64,000 nucleotides of DNA, taken from positions 352,899 to 416,898 of the forward strand of contig VZSE01002700.1 in NCBI GenBank assembly GCA_013398275.1, read 5' to 3'. Position numbers and translations under genes: made by a program. Positions within the stretch are counted from its first letter, which is position 1; every line of letters starts with the position of its first letter. This document shows, piece by piece, positions 1 through 12,745 of this stretch. A model generated the notes under the pieces. That model saw only the letters and a program-made list of their open reading frames with translations. It searched no databases and was not told the origin of the DNA. The DNA is from Promerops cafer. Its lineage: Eukaryota; Chordata; Aves; Passeriformes; Nectariniidae.

Positions 1-190
1 GACCATCTCCTCTTGTCCTGTCACTTTTCACCTTAGAGAAGAGATGGACTCCTACCTCACTACACCCTCCTTTCTGGTCATTAATAGAGAGTGATAAGGT
101 CTCTCCTGAGCCTCCTTTTCTCCAGGCTAAACACTCCCAGCTCCTTCAGCCACTCATCACAAAACCCGTGCCCCAGACCATCTGACAGTC
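1..190 (-). mobile_element. CR1 LINE fragment (3' part of ORF2)
   Basis: The minus strand matches the last part of the avian CR1 reverse-transcriptase ORF. The recognisable words are the reverse complement of the block encoding LEKRRLRGDL-type residues (ctcctgagcctccttttctc near 105-125) and of the segment upstream of it (ctccttcagccactcatcac near 141-160). The element runs off the left edge, so its 3' tail is not seen. It fades after about position 185. It has stop codons and is non-functional. CR1 is the dominant LINE of birds, is usually 5'-truncated and makes no clear target duplication. Confidence 0.85.
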
Positions 191-1498
191 TATAGAACAA
201 ACTCACATCTCTCCAATTCAACAGAAAGATTTATGGGGAAATAATTCCAACTGTTTTTCTTTTATACTATGTCATTTTTTCTATGGTTAGTACTTAGTCT
301 CTGATTGTACTCATAACTATGATCATATAATCTCTAAATCTTTGTGTTCCTAAGTTTTGCAAAAAAAATAAATTCTCCTTATTCTTCTTTCTAATAACTT
401 AATTTAATCTTATGGAGATATTCAAACTCAGCCAGGACAAACTATATCAATATTTATTTTTCTAATTTGCAAGTTAAAAAATAGGGACATCTGTAATTTC
501 TAAATAAATGCAGTTGTTCATCAGAAATTTAGTTGGTTTTGAGCATATTTAAATCACCTTCATACTTCTATTTTTTTAAGGCCATGATTTAAAATCCAAA
601 AAATATATACCTACCTGCTTTTTAGACTGTATTTCCATCTGTTCTTTTGCAAAGTGGTTTGAAACTGAAGGTACAGATAAATATGCTATCAAAACAGCCC
701 CATCATTTGATGTATCTCTTTGCACTTTGGTATAATTTGGAAAAGAATAATTGATTCAATACTAAATTTCTCTACAGCCAACCCCCCCAAAATCCATTTC
801 TCATTCCCATGCACTTTTTATCAGTTAGCTTTTCTCCTACCTCTAGCTTCCACAAATATATAGAGCTCAAGAGTTTGACATTTATACTAAAATGTTAACC
901 TAACAGTGGTAAGCTGCACTGCCTGGGTGAAAACCTCTATATTTAATTTTCCAAATGTTAAATTATTTTTTTGAGCAGTAACTCCTATAATCATTGCAAT
1001 CAATTTTTCTTACTTGGGATTTTCAGAACATCGTAATAGCTGCTGGAAATAGGCAAACTGCAATAGGCAAACATGGAACAAGGTCTACTGAGCTTTAAGG
1101 CAAAAACTTTTGTAAAGTGCTCATGCAGAGCACAACACTCCAGAAGGCACGTGGGGGAGAATTTGATTGCTGATCTGCAGTTTCAGAGAGTTTCCAGCTG
1201 TTGAGTTTCTGAACACACACATTTTTTTTATTCTTTCAGAAGAGACAGCACTGTCTCATGGAGACAGACAGTTCTTTCTGTCAAATGTAGGGGGAGAAGA
1301 TCTGGCATCATCTCTACATTTCCATCTCCTTTTGAAGTGGTACATCTCAAATATGCAGTAAACAATAGTTCACATTCACCTACAAACATACTGAGTTATG
1401 TTCTAGCAAACCTTATGCAATGCACAGAAAGTCTTAAATACATTTATAAGCTTATTACCCTTAAAAATATGATCAAAATGCTGTGTAAGAAATAAATT

Positions 1499-1533
1499 AT
1501 ATAATAATAATAATAACAACAACAACAACAACA
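1499..1533. repeat. Compound (TAA)n-(CAA)n microsatellite
   Basis: About five TAA units pass directly into about six CAA units. The two blocks differ by one base per unit, as expected if one arose from the other by point mutation and slippage. Confidence 0.9.
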
Positions 1534-2454
1534 TATCCTTCAGCTTGAAAACAGAGCTCACTAACATCCCCTGACTTTCAGGAGTGTTTAGTGCTTAAAT
1601 TGAATACCCTGATCAACTCACAACTTTTCCTTGATGTAGGGTATAAACAAGGCAGCTGTTTTTTGCTAGCTTACAGTAGCAAAACCATATAGAGGAATGG
1701 AGTTAATGTGCACTTTCCAAGTATTGTGATAGGCAGTAAAATATTTGTTATCACTAAATCTACTATTCAGATGAAGATGTTCTTGGAAGAAGTATATAAT
1801 TTACCTTGGAAGAATAAGAATTTGAAGAGGATTCCTGTTGTTTCAAGGCAAATACAGAAAAAGTTTTCTTAGAAGTATAAACAGAGGTTTTACAAACTGC
1901 TTGGAAAACTGCTCTACCTCCTTGTTTTCTTATAACATAGTCTTTATTTTCATATGTTGTCTATGCTTTCTTTATGTAAACAATAATCTCTGTGGGTTAT
2001 CAGTGTGCTATGTACAATATGTCAGATATTAAACATAAAAAAGGAAAAAACTTATTTTCTTTATGATCCAAAATTTTAAAAAGCCCCAAAACTTTTATGT
2101 CTACACAGATTTTCTTTCTTATAAATATAATTTTGTTTAATAAATAAATCCTTTTATGAGGATCTTCACAATTTCCTGAAGATTTCCTCCTTACATGAAA
2201 CATGAAAAGGTAATACTCTACCCTCAAAAAAAAAAAAAAAAATAGCTTCTGTCCTCAGTTCAGAAAGTTGTCAAAATAAATATATATTTTAAAATTTCAG
2301 CTTCACTTTGATGTTTCTTGTACAGGTGCTATGGAAATTGTGATGAAAATCTTTTGTTCTGGTGGTATAGAGACTCTTGAGCAGTAGTTAGAGTGGAAAA
2401 AATAGGGTTCATATGATACTATTATCCAATCCTTCAGGAGAAAGTTAGGAAAAA

Positions 2455-2720
2455 ACAAGCAAACAAATAAAGGAAAAAAACCCAAAACAAATCCAAAACC
2501 AAAACCAATCCAAAAAACCCACACATACAAAGAAAAAACAAAAAAAAACCAACAAAAAAAACAAAACAAAAAAACCCAAAAAAAAAAAAAAAAAAAAAAA
2601 CCAACAACAACAAAACAAAACAAAACAAAAAAACCCAAAAAAACAAAAAACAGAAAAAAATCCAACTTACAACAACAATGAAATAGACAAACGAAACACC
2701 AAAAACCAAAACCAACTATA
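2455..2720. repeat. A-rich low-complexity tract with CAAAA/CCAAAA units
   Basis: About 265 bases in which nearly every base on the plus strand is A or C: runs of A broken by CC and CAA steps, with a 23-A run near 2578-2600. The lack of stop codons on the complementary strand produces two overlapping frames rich in Phe, Val and Gly, which are artefacts. Similar sequence in the opposite orientation occurs at 45700-45895. Confidence 0.85.
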
Positions 2721-3644
2721 ACAAAAGCTGAATTGTTGTTTAGGATGTCAATTTTGCTTGGAAATTATGGGGATTTTCAAGTGCAATATTTGTAAAGTAT
2801 GCTCCCATAGGGTCAATGTAGTGAAATAAAAACCAATCTTACCTGGGAAAGCAGCTGTGGCACAGAATTTACTTTAGATCTTCACAAGAATAAAAAGAAA
2901 CTGAGACATAGTCATGGTTATCAATTTCAACATTTTCAGTCAAAAATAATAGTTTTTTTCACAAAACAAAACAAAAAAAATCCAGCACACCATACTATTA
3001 GTTATATTGATATACTTTTCTGATCTTTATTTTTAAAAGGGCTCTACAGCTATTTCCTCATGCTGAAAAGCTACCCCTCACTATTTTTCTTTTCAGAGGG
3101 AATGAATCTCATGGTTTACACATGGGGCAATTTAACAGCAGTTAGTATTGCCATATATTATGCATATTTTATAGCATGAATCCAGAGATAATAATTTAAC
3201 AAGATAATATAATAAAAAAAGCAGTACTTGATCTTACTGTGAGTATTTGAAATAGGATTTGTAATTATCATATCCCTTGGGAGATTAAAATATTAAAGCT
3301 ATGCTAGTAGCAAAGACTGTTCTTGTGACAATGCTATGTATAAACATCTCAATGTTTATTTTATTTCCCAGCATATTTCATGTCAGAAGAGGTGGGCAGA
3401 TGCTGATGGCATCTGGCCCAAATCAGACACACAGACACTACATCAGGATGTTCAGTTTGTCTGATCCTGCTAGCTAGAGAAAGCACACTGGATCACCCTG
3501 GTCCTGAAAGATGATTCGAAACACATTGTATGGTCAGAGCCACAGGTTTGGGTTATTATTCTGATTTAGATTGCAGTGATCAGATGTAAGACAGGAATGG
3601 TTGGCAGGGATCCCCAGCTAGCCCCAGTCACCTGATTTGCATTA

Positions 3645-4166
3645 TGTTGATTTTTTTCTGGAGTAGAGTTAATTTTCTTCACAGTATCTGTATAGGGCTG
3701 TGTTTTGGATTTGTGCTGAACACAGGGTTGATAAAACAGAGATGGAGTTTTTTATTGCTGAGCAGGGCTTACACAGAGCCAAGGCCTTTTCTGCTTTACG
3801 TGTTGCCGTGCTAGTGATGAAATTGGGGATGCATGGGAGGTTGGGAGGAGACACAACTGGGACAGGTGACTCAAAAGGGATGTTCCATACCATATGACAT
3901 CGTGCTCAGCATATAAACTGGGATGAAGAAGGAAGATAAGGGAGTTTGGAGTGATGGCATTTGTCTTCCCAAGTAACCATTGCGCATGATGGGGCCCTGC
4001 TGCTTTGCTTGCATGTGCAGCTTTTGCACTCCCTATTAAATTGTCTGTATTTCAACACATGACTTTTCTACCCTTAGTTATTCTGTTCTCTCCTCCACCC
4101 CACTGGTGGGAGACTGAGCAAAGAGCTGTTTGCCACCTGGTTACTGGCTGGGGTTAAATCACGACA
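3645..4166 (+). mobile_element. Endogenous retrovirus LTR, family B (solo)
   Basis: I recognise this 522-base block as a common passerine ERV LTR. Landmarks in order on the plus strand: a 5' end with gagttaattttcttcacag (3666-3684), a TATA box (catataaac near 3910), the conserved tgatggcatttgtcttccca block (about 3953), an ATTAAA polyadenylation signal (4035-4040), and a 3' end ttaaatcacgaca at 4154-4166. The start is set at tgttga by homology to the minus-strand copy at 23080-23687. No matching 5-bp target duplication is visible (catta on the left, gtatc on the right), so the ends may be off by a few bases or eroded. No internal retroviral genes adjoin it, so it is a solo LTR. The 74- and 65-codon frames inside it are not genes. 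Confidence 0.8.
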
Positions 4167-7100
4167 GTATCTTACCATTCCTTTTCCTGTTTCTTGACCT
4201 TACATTCTATTGCTTAATATCTCTCTTTCTCTGCCCTTTTCTATTCCCAAATAAGCAGTCCATCAATTCCAACTTTGCTATGTCTGTGTCCAAATAAGGT
4301 TTATCTCATGCTGGTACCTAGACCACCCGTTCCTTATGCAGTATCACAGATGGAGTTACTGAGGCACTGCCTGCCTTGCTGCTCTCCAGAAGGTCCACAG
4401 TGCTGCCATTCAGCTGCCTGGGATATCTGGCCATCTCTCTCAAACCTCTCCCTTAGCCACCTGCTAAATACCTCAGAGTGCTATCTGTAACTCTTGTAAA
4501 CTTCTCACTCTTTTATTTATGACTTTCAGCAACTTCTCATTTTATGTATGGCAGCTTCTCCTGTCTTGTTTAGTTAGCTTAATCTCAGGTGTGTGGTGAG
4601 TCAGTGCCTCAGATAGTTGCTTTCAAACCTAGCATAGATATCTACATTCAGGCACCGTGGGAAAAAACAAACAAAAAAACAAACAAAAAACCCCCAAACA
4701 CACGTGCAGAACTGTATTTTAAAATATATTAATTTTAATTTAAAATCATCTTCAAGTTAAATCTGAGAACAAATATTTACAAGACAAACTAAACTAGTTA
4801 GCAAGCAATTATTTAGGAGAGTTAATATTATTATGTACGGTATTACAATTTATTAGTAATAAGAAAAATAAGTTGTTTTATTTAATAAATTTATAAGTTG
4901 GAACATTTGGATTTATTTTAATAAATACAGAGATTAGTTTTCATCTCAATCAGAATCTATCTATTGACTTTACCTTTGCAAGGTAAAAAATGGAGAATCT
5001 TTTTCTTCTTTTAGGACAGGCTGAGGAAGAATCAAATCAAGAATGTTCCAAAGGGATACAGCTTTCATGCCTTATTGAAGCAAAATTCGAATTGGATTCA
5101 ATTAAAATATATAAATACACAACTTTTTCTTAAACTTTAAATTAAAATATTATAGGGAAAATAGAGAAATGCTTAAGAAAAAAAAACCCAGACATATTTT
5201 TCAAAGGTTCACATTTGAAGAAGCCATCACTGTTTTGATACAGTTTGACTCTTTTGTAGAACTTTATACATACTGAGATGAGATACATGGGTTTTTTTTC
5301 AGTAAAACAAGAAAGATTTGAAAATTAATAATAGTTTATGTTCTGTGGGACTGACATTGTAAAGGTCTTAGACAATGTTTTACTGGATTGTTAAATCCAA
5401 ATACATTAGTGTTGATAAATTAGTCCTGGACTGTAAACCCTACAATAATAAGTAAAAAAAATAAACAATCAAAATATAATACATTCTTTAAATCAATTTG
5501 ATTTTGGATTATATTTATATTTTTCTATATCTTTTTTCATTCTTTTCTCCTTTTGTCTATATTTCTGATTTAATTTTTATCTTGCTATTCTACATACTAT
5601 TCTTTTAAATAGCTATTTGTCTTCTACAAGATTTTAATCTATTAATTTCTTCCATAAACTATAATTCAATTGAAGTCAAAAGTTGAATTATTTCAATTAC
5701 TAGTAGTTCCATATCTGTACTATGTGACCTGTATCCAATTTCTTAAGAGATATCCAGCCTACTTGTCCTACTTCCTCATTGTTCAATCCCAACAGCGCAA
5801 AGTTCCATGAGATTTTTTTTGTTGCTTTTTGTGGAGTGGATCATTTTTCCCTACTTTTAACAAAATAGCAAATCATAGTACTTAAAAATTCAAAAGTGAG
5901 GAAATTAAATTTTATGGCAAATGGACAGTCTATTTAAGAGCTAAAAAGCCTACCAAAAACTGAATGATCTAGGAATTAACATTCAATTAGCTGTTGAACT
6001 ATTATTTTTTTCAGTATTGAAAGGCCAACACAGTAAAAGAAACAGTGCTGTAAATGGGTAATTAAAGTGCAAACTGAGATATTCCTGTAACTATATTTAA
6101 TTACCTCACTAATGTAACAGAAAATGAATTAAATGGAAAGGATTAAAGTTTGAAAAAGCCAAATGTCATCTAAGATGTCTGAATTCAATAATTTTACCTC
6201 AGACAATGTCTCCTTGACAATCATTGCAAGCTTACTATATGTATTTGAAATGCACTTTCTCATTTATTTCAGAAATATGAATTTCACAAAGGATTATGAA
6301 ATTTCCTAACTAATTTCTGGAATTTTTAGTTTAAAATATTGTAAGTGTAAATATATTTTTACACTCTAATATGAATAAATAATGAAAGAGAGATCGTCAT
6401 AAGCAGCAGACAAGACTTTCTATGGAAAATCAGCTGATGTAATAAAAATCTAAAATACTGTTTTACAATGTAAACTTAGTACCAGTGCCAATAATGTTAA
6501 TAATTAAGTTGTGAGAAAACAATCACATGACTTTTTATTCTAGGTACTTGTATTGTCTGTGTAGGAAATGAACCTTAACTGTGGCTGTAATCAAATTTGC
6601 TTTTCCACATGGAGACTTTGATTTTCCTCAGTTTCTGTGGAAGTAGTTCATTCAGTATTTAAGAAATACAATTTCTTAAGATCAAAGCCTTAAGAAAAAA
6701 AAATTCTGAAGTCTGTTTTAGTCCTCTGTTCTGTGAGGTTTTGTTTGATTTGTTTTGTTTGTTTCTTTTACTTATTACAGACAGTAGAATCCTTCTCCGC
6801 TATTATATTGCTTCCTGTATTAGTGGTTAAATTACAATTATCTGTTAAAAATGCTAATGGTTCTTTATTTCATTCATATTGAGTAATAAGTACATATTAT
6901 GAAATGGTTTTTGACTGCTGGCTTTCCTTATTAAAAGAAGTAGAAATTTTTCCATAAACTAAACTTAAACTTCAAGACTTTGACTTTCATGTCATCTAGG
7001 ACAGTGATATTCAAAGCATCCCGTTCTAACTAGTCAAGACACTCCATTCCCCCCTAATCCTTCTAATCCACAGTAAATAAAGAATATTCCCAGAATTTTC

Positions 7101-7550
7101 ACAATAAAACGTATTTATTAACATTCAACATTGCTTCCTGTTCTTTTTTGAATCTGCTTCACATATTTTAATATATATTTCAGAAAATATGGATTTGAGG
7201 CTGCAGTTTACTGCACGATATTTTTGACTAATTGTATGAACTATTGGAATTTGTGATGACATGCTCTAAAAGATAAGGATCAAACATTGTATGGAAAGAC
7301 ATTAATTCATCTCTATATATAGCATAAATTGGTTTTCTGTTCACAAAAAGCACAGCACAGCTGCCTAGATAAATTAGGAAAGTTGTTGGGTGAAGTGTTT
7401 TTTTGTGAATCATCATTCAGCAACATTGCCAAAGACAGGATATTGATGCTAATGAACCAATAATGTGTGCAAGTGAGGTAAATTGCCTGAACTACTAATT
7501 TACATCCTAGGTTAAATCAAAGGTATAATAAATTGTTTGTATTGTCTTTT
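4167..7550. other. AT-rich sequence, no gene recognised
   Basis: Only short chance frames. A small CAAA-rich low-complexity patch lies at 4661-4700. Around 4270-4490 the composition is less AT-rich and holds a 71-codon frame, but I see no splice sites, conserved motif or repeat match to support an exon. Confidence 0.6.
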
Positions 7551-7559
7551 TCAATTGCA

Positions 7560-7750
7560 TTGTTTTCTGATTTTCCCAGTCTGCATGGCCACTCCCAGTT
7601 GGTCCCAGAGTCCTTTGCTTCTTGCCATAAGCTGCCTCGATGTCATCAGTCGAGGCTTCTTACCTCTTGAGACTTGATGTTGGTTGTCCACTTTGTGGCT
7701 GTGTGGCCAGTTCCTGGCCTGTCCCCTCCAGGACAAGCTCCCACAAATTT
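7560..7750 (-). mobile_element. Decayed ERV 5' leader (PBS-like site and splice donor)
   Basis: On the minus strand, the 18 bases at 7743-7726 (TGGGAGCTTGTCCTGGAG) resemble the tRNA-Pro primer binding site used by class I (gamma-type) retroviruses, with about four differences. The TTTG context in front of it is also typical. About 65 bases downstream is a good splice donor (AGAG|GTAAGA, GT at 7663-7662). Just after it is a 7-bp hairpin (7634-7640 with 7650-7656). A primer site, donor and stem-loop in this order match a retroviral leader. The corresponding LTR would lie at higher coordinates (7750 to about 8040), but I cannot define it. No gag, pol or env follows at lower coordinates. The 98-codon minus-strand frame here is not recognised as a protein. 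Confidence 0.4.
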
Positions 7751-8040
7751 TGTAGTTTTTTAAACTCCAGAAAAGTTGGGATCTCAAATGAGCAAATATT
7801 GTAGAGGTTTTGGATGCATAGCTTATAATAAGTACTTTTTTATACACATGTGCACATCCATATATATCTTCCCCATTGTCTTTTTATATTATTCAATAAG
7901 TCTCAATCTGACTGCTGGAAATATTCCCCATCTTCCACAATTTCCACTATGCCACAGGCCCCAGAAACACTATGATGAAAATAGACCCAGGACAAAACAT
8001 GACCACATTTAGTCCTAAGTACAATGATCACTTTCTATTT

Positions 8041-8110
8041 GGGGTTTGGTTTGGTTTGGTTTGGTTTGGTTTGGTTTGGTTTGGTTTGGGTTGGTTTGGT
8101 TTGGTTTGGG
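8041..8110. repeat. (GGTTT)n microsatellite
   Basis: About 14 pentamer units over 70 bases, with one interruption (a GGG slip near 8088-8090). Because five is not a multiple of three and the unit has no stop, it opens a frame that extends into flanking sequence (79 codons); that frame is not a gene. Confidence 0.95.
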
Positions 8111-11100
8111 ATTTTTTAACGGGATGAGAAAAAGGCTGAGTACTTGGAGCCGCTATAGTAAAAAAAGAGATGGAATAGGTAAAAAAGGAGTGACCACAGC
8201 AGGTGATGTCACCTCTCTAGATACTACAGATTCCCTCACAGTCATTGGGAGACTGGTACAAATACTTCCCACTCTTGTTCACTAGAGACATATTTTCTTC
8301 ACTAAAATAAATTCATTTTGTTTGTGATGTGCACAATAAAAGTATCAGAAACTCCTGGAAGAAAAGGCAGAGGTAAAGCAACAGGCCCTCAAGCATGCTG
8401 GTATCAGAGAGACCATTATGTTGCTCAGGCTTCCTTCTCCTGACTGATGACATTTTGTGGTTGCAGATGGAAACTGTAAGTTCTGCACGTAACCTTTTGA
8501 GGTGGTTTATGACTAAAATCAGTTATGCTAGACAACGTATACAGCTCCCAGTACTGTATATTAACCACTTAAATTCTGAATGCATTTCTTCTCTTACCTC
8601 TTTGTGAAACATCTATGTTTTATTTTACACCTTTACAGGCAGCTGAACTGAGACAGATCTTTAGATAGCGTGTTATCTAAAACAGAAGGTAAGCTGGTGG
8701 TACAAATATATCAGACATTTATGAAAATCCCACTAATATATATGTGTCTTTACATGCTCAATTATGTTTGAAAAATTAGCCTTAGGTGCCTGTGTAATAT
8801 AAGGAGTTTACAGCAGAGCTGGGAGTCAAATCCGATTTTGCTAAATATTAGATTAAGTTCCTTAATCTCTAAAAAATCCTTCACTTTTGACCTAAAAATC
8901 GATTTAATTCTATACCTTGGCTTAAGAAAAACATCATTTGAGGTATTCCATGCAGACTTATGCAAATGTTTATCTTCAGCAGCAGGGAATTAGAAAGGAG
9001 AATTATTTCTCTTATTTTTTCATAAATTTGTAAACATTTAAAATAGACTATGAACAAAATCTCTCTCCATGCTTTCCAAAGATATAGTCTGTTTATCCAT
9101 TTAACAGAGTATTTTTTATAGCCACTACCAGGAATATGTGACCAGTTTATATCTTCTCATCCCCGCCCCCTTAATGAGCATTCCTGTGCTCTGCCTTTTA
9201 ACATTCCTTGTTCTTGCTTTGCCAGCAGGCATTCAATGCTGCAAATTGAAACACATTGGCAATCCATTTCACTTGCACGTTCGGGCCATTTCCTCTGCAT
9301 GGAGCAGAGAATGAGCTGCCAGTTAACTGAGAGTATCAATGCCTATGTAAGCGAAAGAAATTAATGCATTGATCATGTCTATAATCTGTATTTGTGAGCA
9401 CAGATTCCTGTGAGCAATTAACTACTCTAGTTTAATTCTGGATGTGCTAATCTATAAGGAAATACAGGCAAGGTCACTCAATGCTGTACTCTTCAGCTTC
9501 TCTGAACAAGGTTATCAGGGATAATAAATGCATATTTTAGTTTTGTTTCTGTCTTATGTTGTTTTCCTCACATGGAGCTAGGGAAAAGAGAAAGCATAAA
9601 AATATGATATTCAAATGGGAAGAGATAAAAAGAGAGCGCAATGTTTCACAGTGTAGTTTCTTTACTGAATGAAATTAGTTAGGAAAGGATCTGATGTGTT
9701 CTAAATATCTCTATATATTTTCCTGTGGTTTCATTTTTGACCAAACATCAAATAAAAATTGACAGAGAAGTAAAGGTGTACTCCAATTCAGGGCCTACAT
9801 AAGCAAGGCTTCAGGAAGTCCTTCCAATACTTAGAGGTATGCATGGAACTTCTTCCATCATTATTCCAACTGATCATTCCAAATCAACTAGTACAAATAA
9901 ATTTATTTAGATTCCTCTTAAATTTCAGTACAGATAGATGAAATCATAGCTTTTTTTACAGAGTAGTGGTTTATGACAGATTTCACAAAATCCTTCTTGT
10001 ATCCTCAAAGGTAGCAAATATGAATGCTAGGTTGACCAAAGCTGATAATACTCTATAATAGAGTTCTTTCTGAGGAATTTACCTCAAATTTCCATGACTT
10101 TGCAACAATGTTCTGTCACTTGTTTACACATCATTTTATCTGAATAACGTTCCTTCTGCATTCTTCAGTCCTTAGTTTTATTGTTATGTCAAAAAACTTA
10201 AGACAGATTTTTGCTTTTTGTTTTTTTCCCAGTGAATTACCTTAATAGCAAAAAGATGCTGCATATATCTGAAATTTGTGAAAGAAAATTACAAGGTATT
10301 TAATAAACATTTTTCTTTGAGTATGATATATATTCAGATTGTCTTTTTATTTTCAGTGTTACCTTAAAAGCAATCTCAAAATTGCAAGACTGTGAAAAAG
10401 TTGACAGTCTATAACACAAACATATTAAACTACAGGTGTTTGTCTTGCCACAAATATTGGTTCTAGATTCTGACACTGACATTGATGAGTTCTGTATATT
10501 GACAACTTAAGACAAAAGACTGAAACACAGACACAAATAATCCTCTAGACTTGAGTCTCTTGGCAGCAGAATATTTGACAGCCCTAATTATCTTGACTGG
10601 AAAATGGATGTCTACAAGCTTAGATAGGTTGTGATATTTTACTAGTTTGTCAAAACTTAGGCTGTAAAGAATGTGAATCTGGTTTCTTGGGGGAAAGATT
10701 GTCATTGCTTACATAGCATAACTTGAAAAATATTGAAAATATCTTAATATAAACTTTCCATTTTCTTTTTAAAATAAGTTTGAAGTCAGACTACTGCTTA
10801 ACTTTGGATAGTCTTGTCAGGGGGAGATATTTATAAAAAAGGTAGATATTAAGATTGTACTATAACTCAGAGGTTATAGCACCTAAATGTAGGTGCCACA
10901 AATCTTGTGGTTTTATCAGCTTGCCCAGGAACTGGTTCTTGAGCAGGAAAGGAGCTCCGTGAATGGGTAGTTATATTTATGTCCTTATGAATATTTTCTG
11001 AACTTTACAATTAAAGTCTTCAAAACCTCTAATTTGAGGATCTATCATATGGCATTCAAATAGTATTTATTCTTGTACTTACCATAAGAGTATGTAAAAA

Positions 11101-12745
11101 GCACTTTATACACAGTCTACATGAGCCTATGCCATACAATTTTTTAGTGTCACTATGAGCCTTGTTAGAACAAGTTCAATTGCAACATTGATGTTTTGCA
11201 AATATGTTTTATTTCTCCTATGATTGAGATAGAAAATGATATTTTCATTTATTTTTAGATACAAATAACAATGACAAACAGAATGATCTTTTAAGAAATA
11301 CATCTTCACTACTCTCATCAGCATGTTTCTGTGTTCTTTCTTTGTATGATAAAAATTTGTGTTAATGGTATAGTAAAATTTACAACCTATGTACTAATGT
11401 ACACAGAAAGCCTCTTTAGTGCTGATCTCTTTTTGATCTGCATTTGCTTGACTATGCAGGAATGAAATTCTCCTTTTCTTTCACTATAAAATTTGAACCT
11501 TATTTTCAAATACTTCTATACTTTTCTTTGAAATTACATTGACATCAAACTTTATTACGATCTAACATTACCCAAAATGGTTTTTATCTACTTCTAAAAC
11601 TTCTAAAATCCAGTTAATGTAAAGGTAAAATAAATTTTAGTAGGTTTGGTCCTTCCTTCCTTCCTTCCTTCCTTCCTTCCTTCCTTCCTTCCTTCCTTCC
11701 TTCCTTCGTCTCTGTCTCTCTCTCCTTGTTTCTCCCAGTGCCAGGGACGTTAACATTTCTAACTTTAATGCAACACTTTTTGGACATAAAGAGAGAAGAG
11801 CCATCTAAAACTAGTAATAAGTCCTGACACGCTAAGGGAAGATTAAAGTGAGGAAAGACAAAAGAAGTCAGAAAATTAAGTGGGCTCTAATCACAATGTG
11901 CTGCATGACCTTAAAGACAGACATGATGAACCAAACAGAAAAAGAGAAAAGAATTAAATAAGGAAAAATAAATGTCTGCCTAGTGAAGATTTGTGATCAT
12001 TAATATATATTTAAACAAAAAATTCCACTTAAAAATGAAGACTATGTACTAAGACAAATGAGCACAGATGAAAATAATATTAAAAACCAAATGATGAAGA
12101 ACACAAAGAATGCATTAAAACCAGCTGCATTTCATGTTCACTATGCTATTCTCTGAGAAAACTGTCAACCTTTGCTGTTTCTATGGTTTTAATATGATCC
12201 TTGATCATGGACAAGTGCTTAAGAGAGCTGTGATTGATTTTTTTTACACATATTCTCACTTTGGTATTTAAGCAACATAGGTGTTACTGTTTTTTCCATC
12301 TGGATTTTAAATAGTGAAAAAACTGTGTTGATGACACAACACAGATTTCATAAAGTTTGTGTACAGTAACCAAAAAAAAAACCTGTTATAAATTAAAAAA
12401 TCTAGGATGCTAGGAATTTCAATAATGTTTGCCTTGCTTATAATGTTTTTGTGATTTTTTTTTAATGAATAAAACTTTTTTTTTTCTTTTCTTTTTTCCC
12501 CCCAGATGGATCAGTTGCTTTGATTAGGACTCATGTAGTCAGACACAAATGTCAAGACATGACATTTTCAAGTCTCCTTTTTTAAATTAAGCACTTACAG
12601 AATGCAATTCATATGATCCTAAAATAAATATCTAATGTTAGTCAGATTAAAAATCCTAAAACTATCTTTTTTTTTCTTCTTTATTATGAAAGGTATTTTA
12701 AAGTGACCAGCTCAGAGCTTCAATCTAACCTGTAACTATAGTGCA
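8111..12745. other. AT-rich sequence, no gene recognised
   Basis: Apart from the (CCTT)n array at 11651, I see no repeat or gene I can support. A possible 9-nt microexon signature at 8467-8475 is discussed as a finding. Frames of 60-80 codons at 8395, 8762, 9157, 10300, 10463 and 11127 have no recognisable similarity. Confidence 0.55.
11651..11724. repeat. (CCTT)n microsatellite with (CT)n tail
   Basis: About 14 perfect tetramer units at 11651-11707, followed by a short imperfect TCTG/TC stretch. All pyrimidine on the plus strand and all purine on the minus strand. Confidence 0.95.

Larger units (their letters stand above)
191..3644. other. AT-rich sequence, no gene recognised
   Basis: I see no exon, RNA gene or further transposon that I can support. 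Open frames here are under about 125 codons, and the longest (on the minus strand, 2303-2715) are translations of the A-rich tract at 2455-2720. A run of 18 A at 2226-2243 has no polyadenylation signal at the usual distance, so it is read as a simple homopolymer. Confidence 0.6.

Noticed and set aside
2303..2715. Phe/Val-rich frames resembling membrane proteins
   Set aside because: They are the complement of an A/C low-complexity tract.
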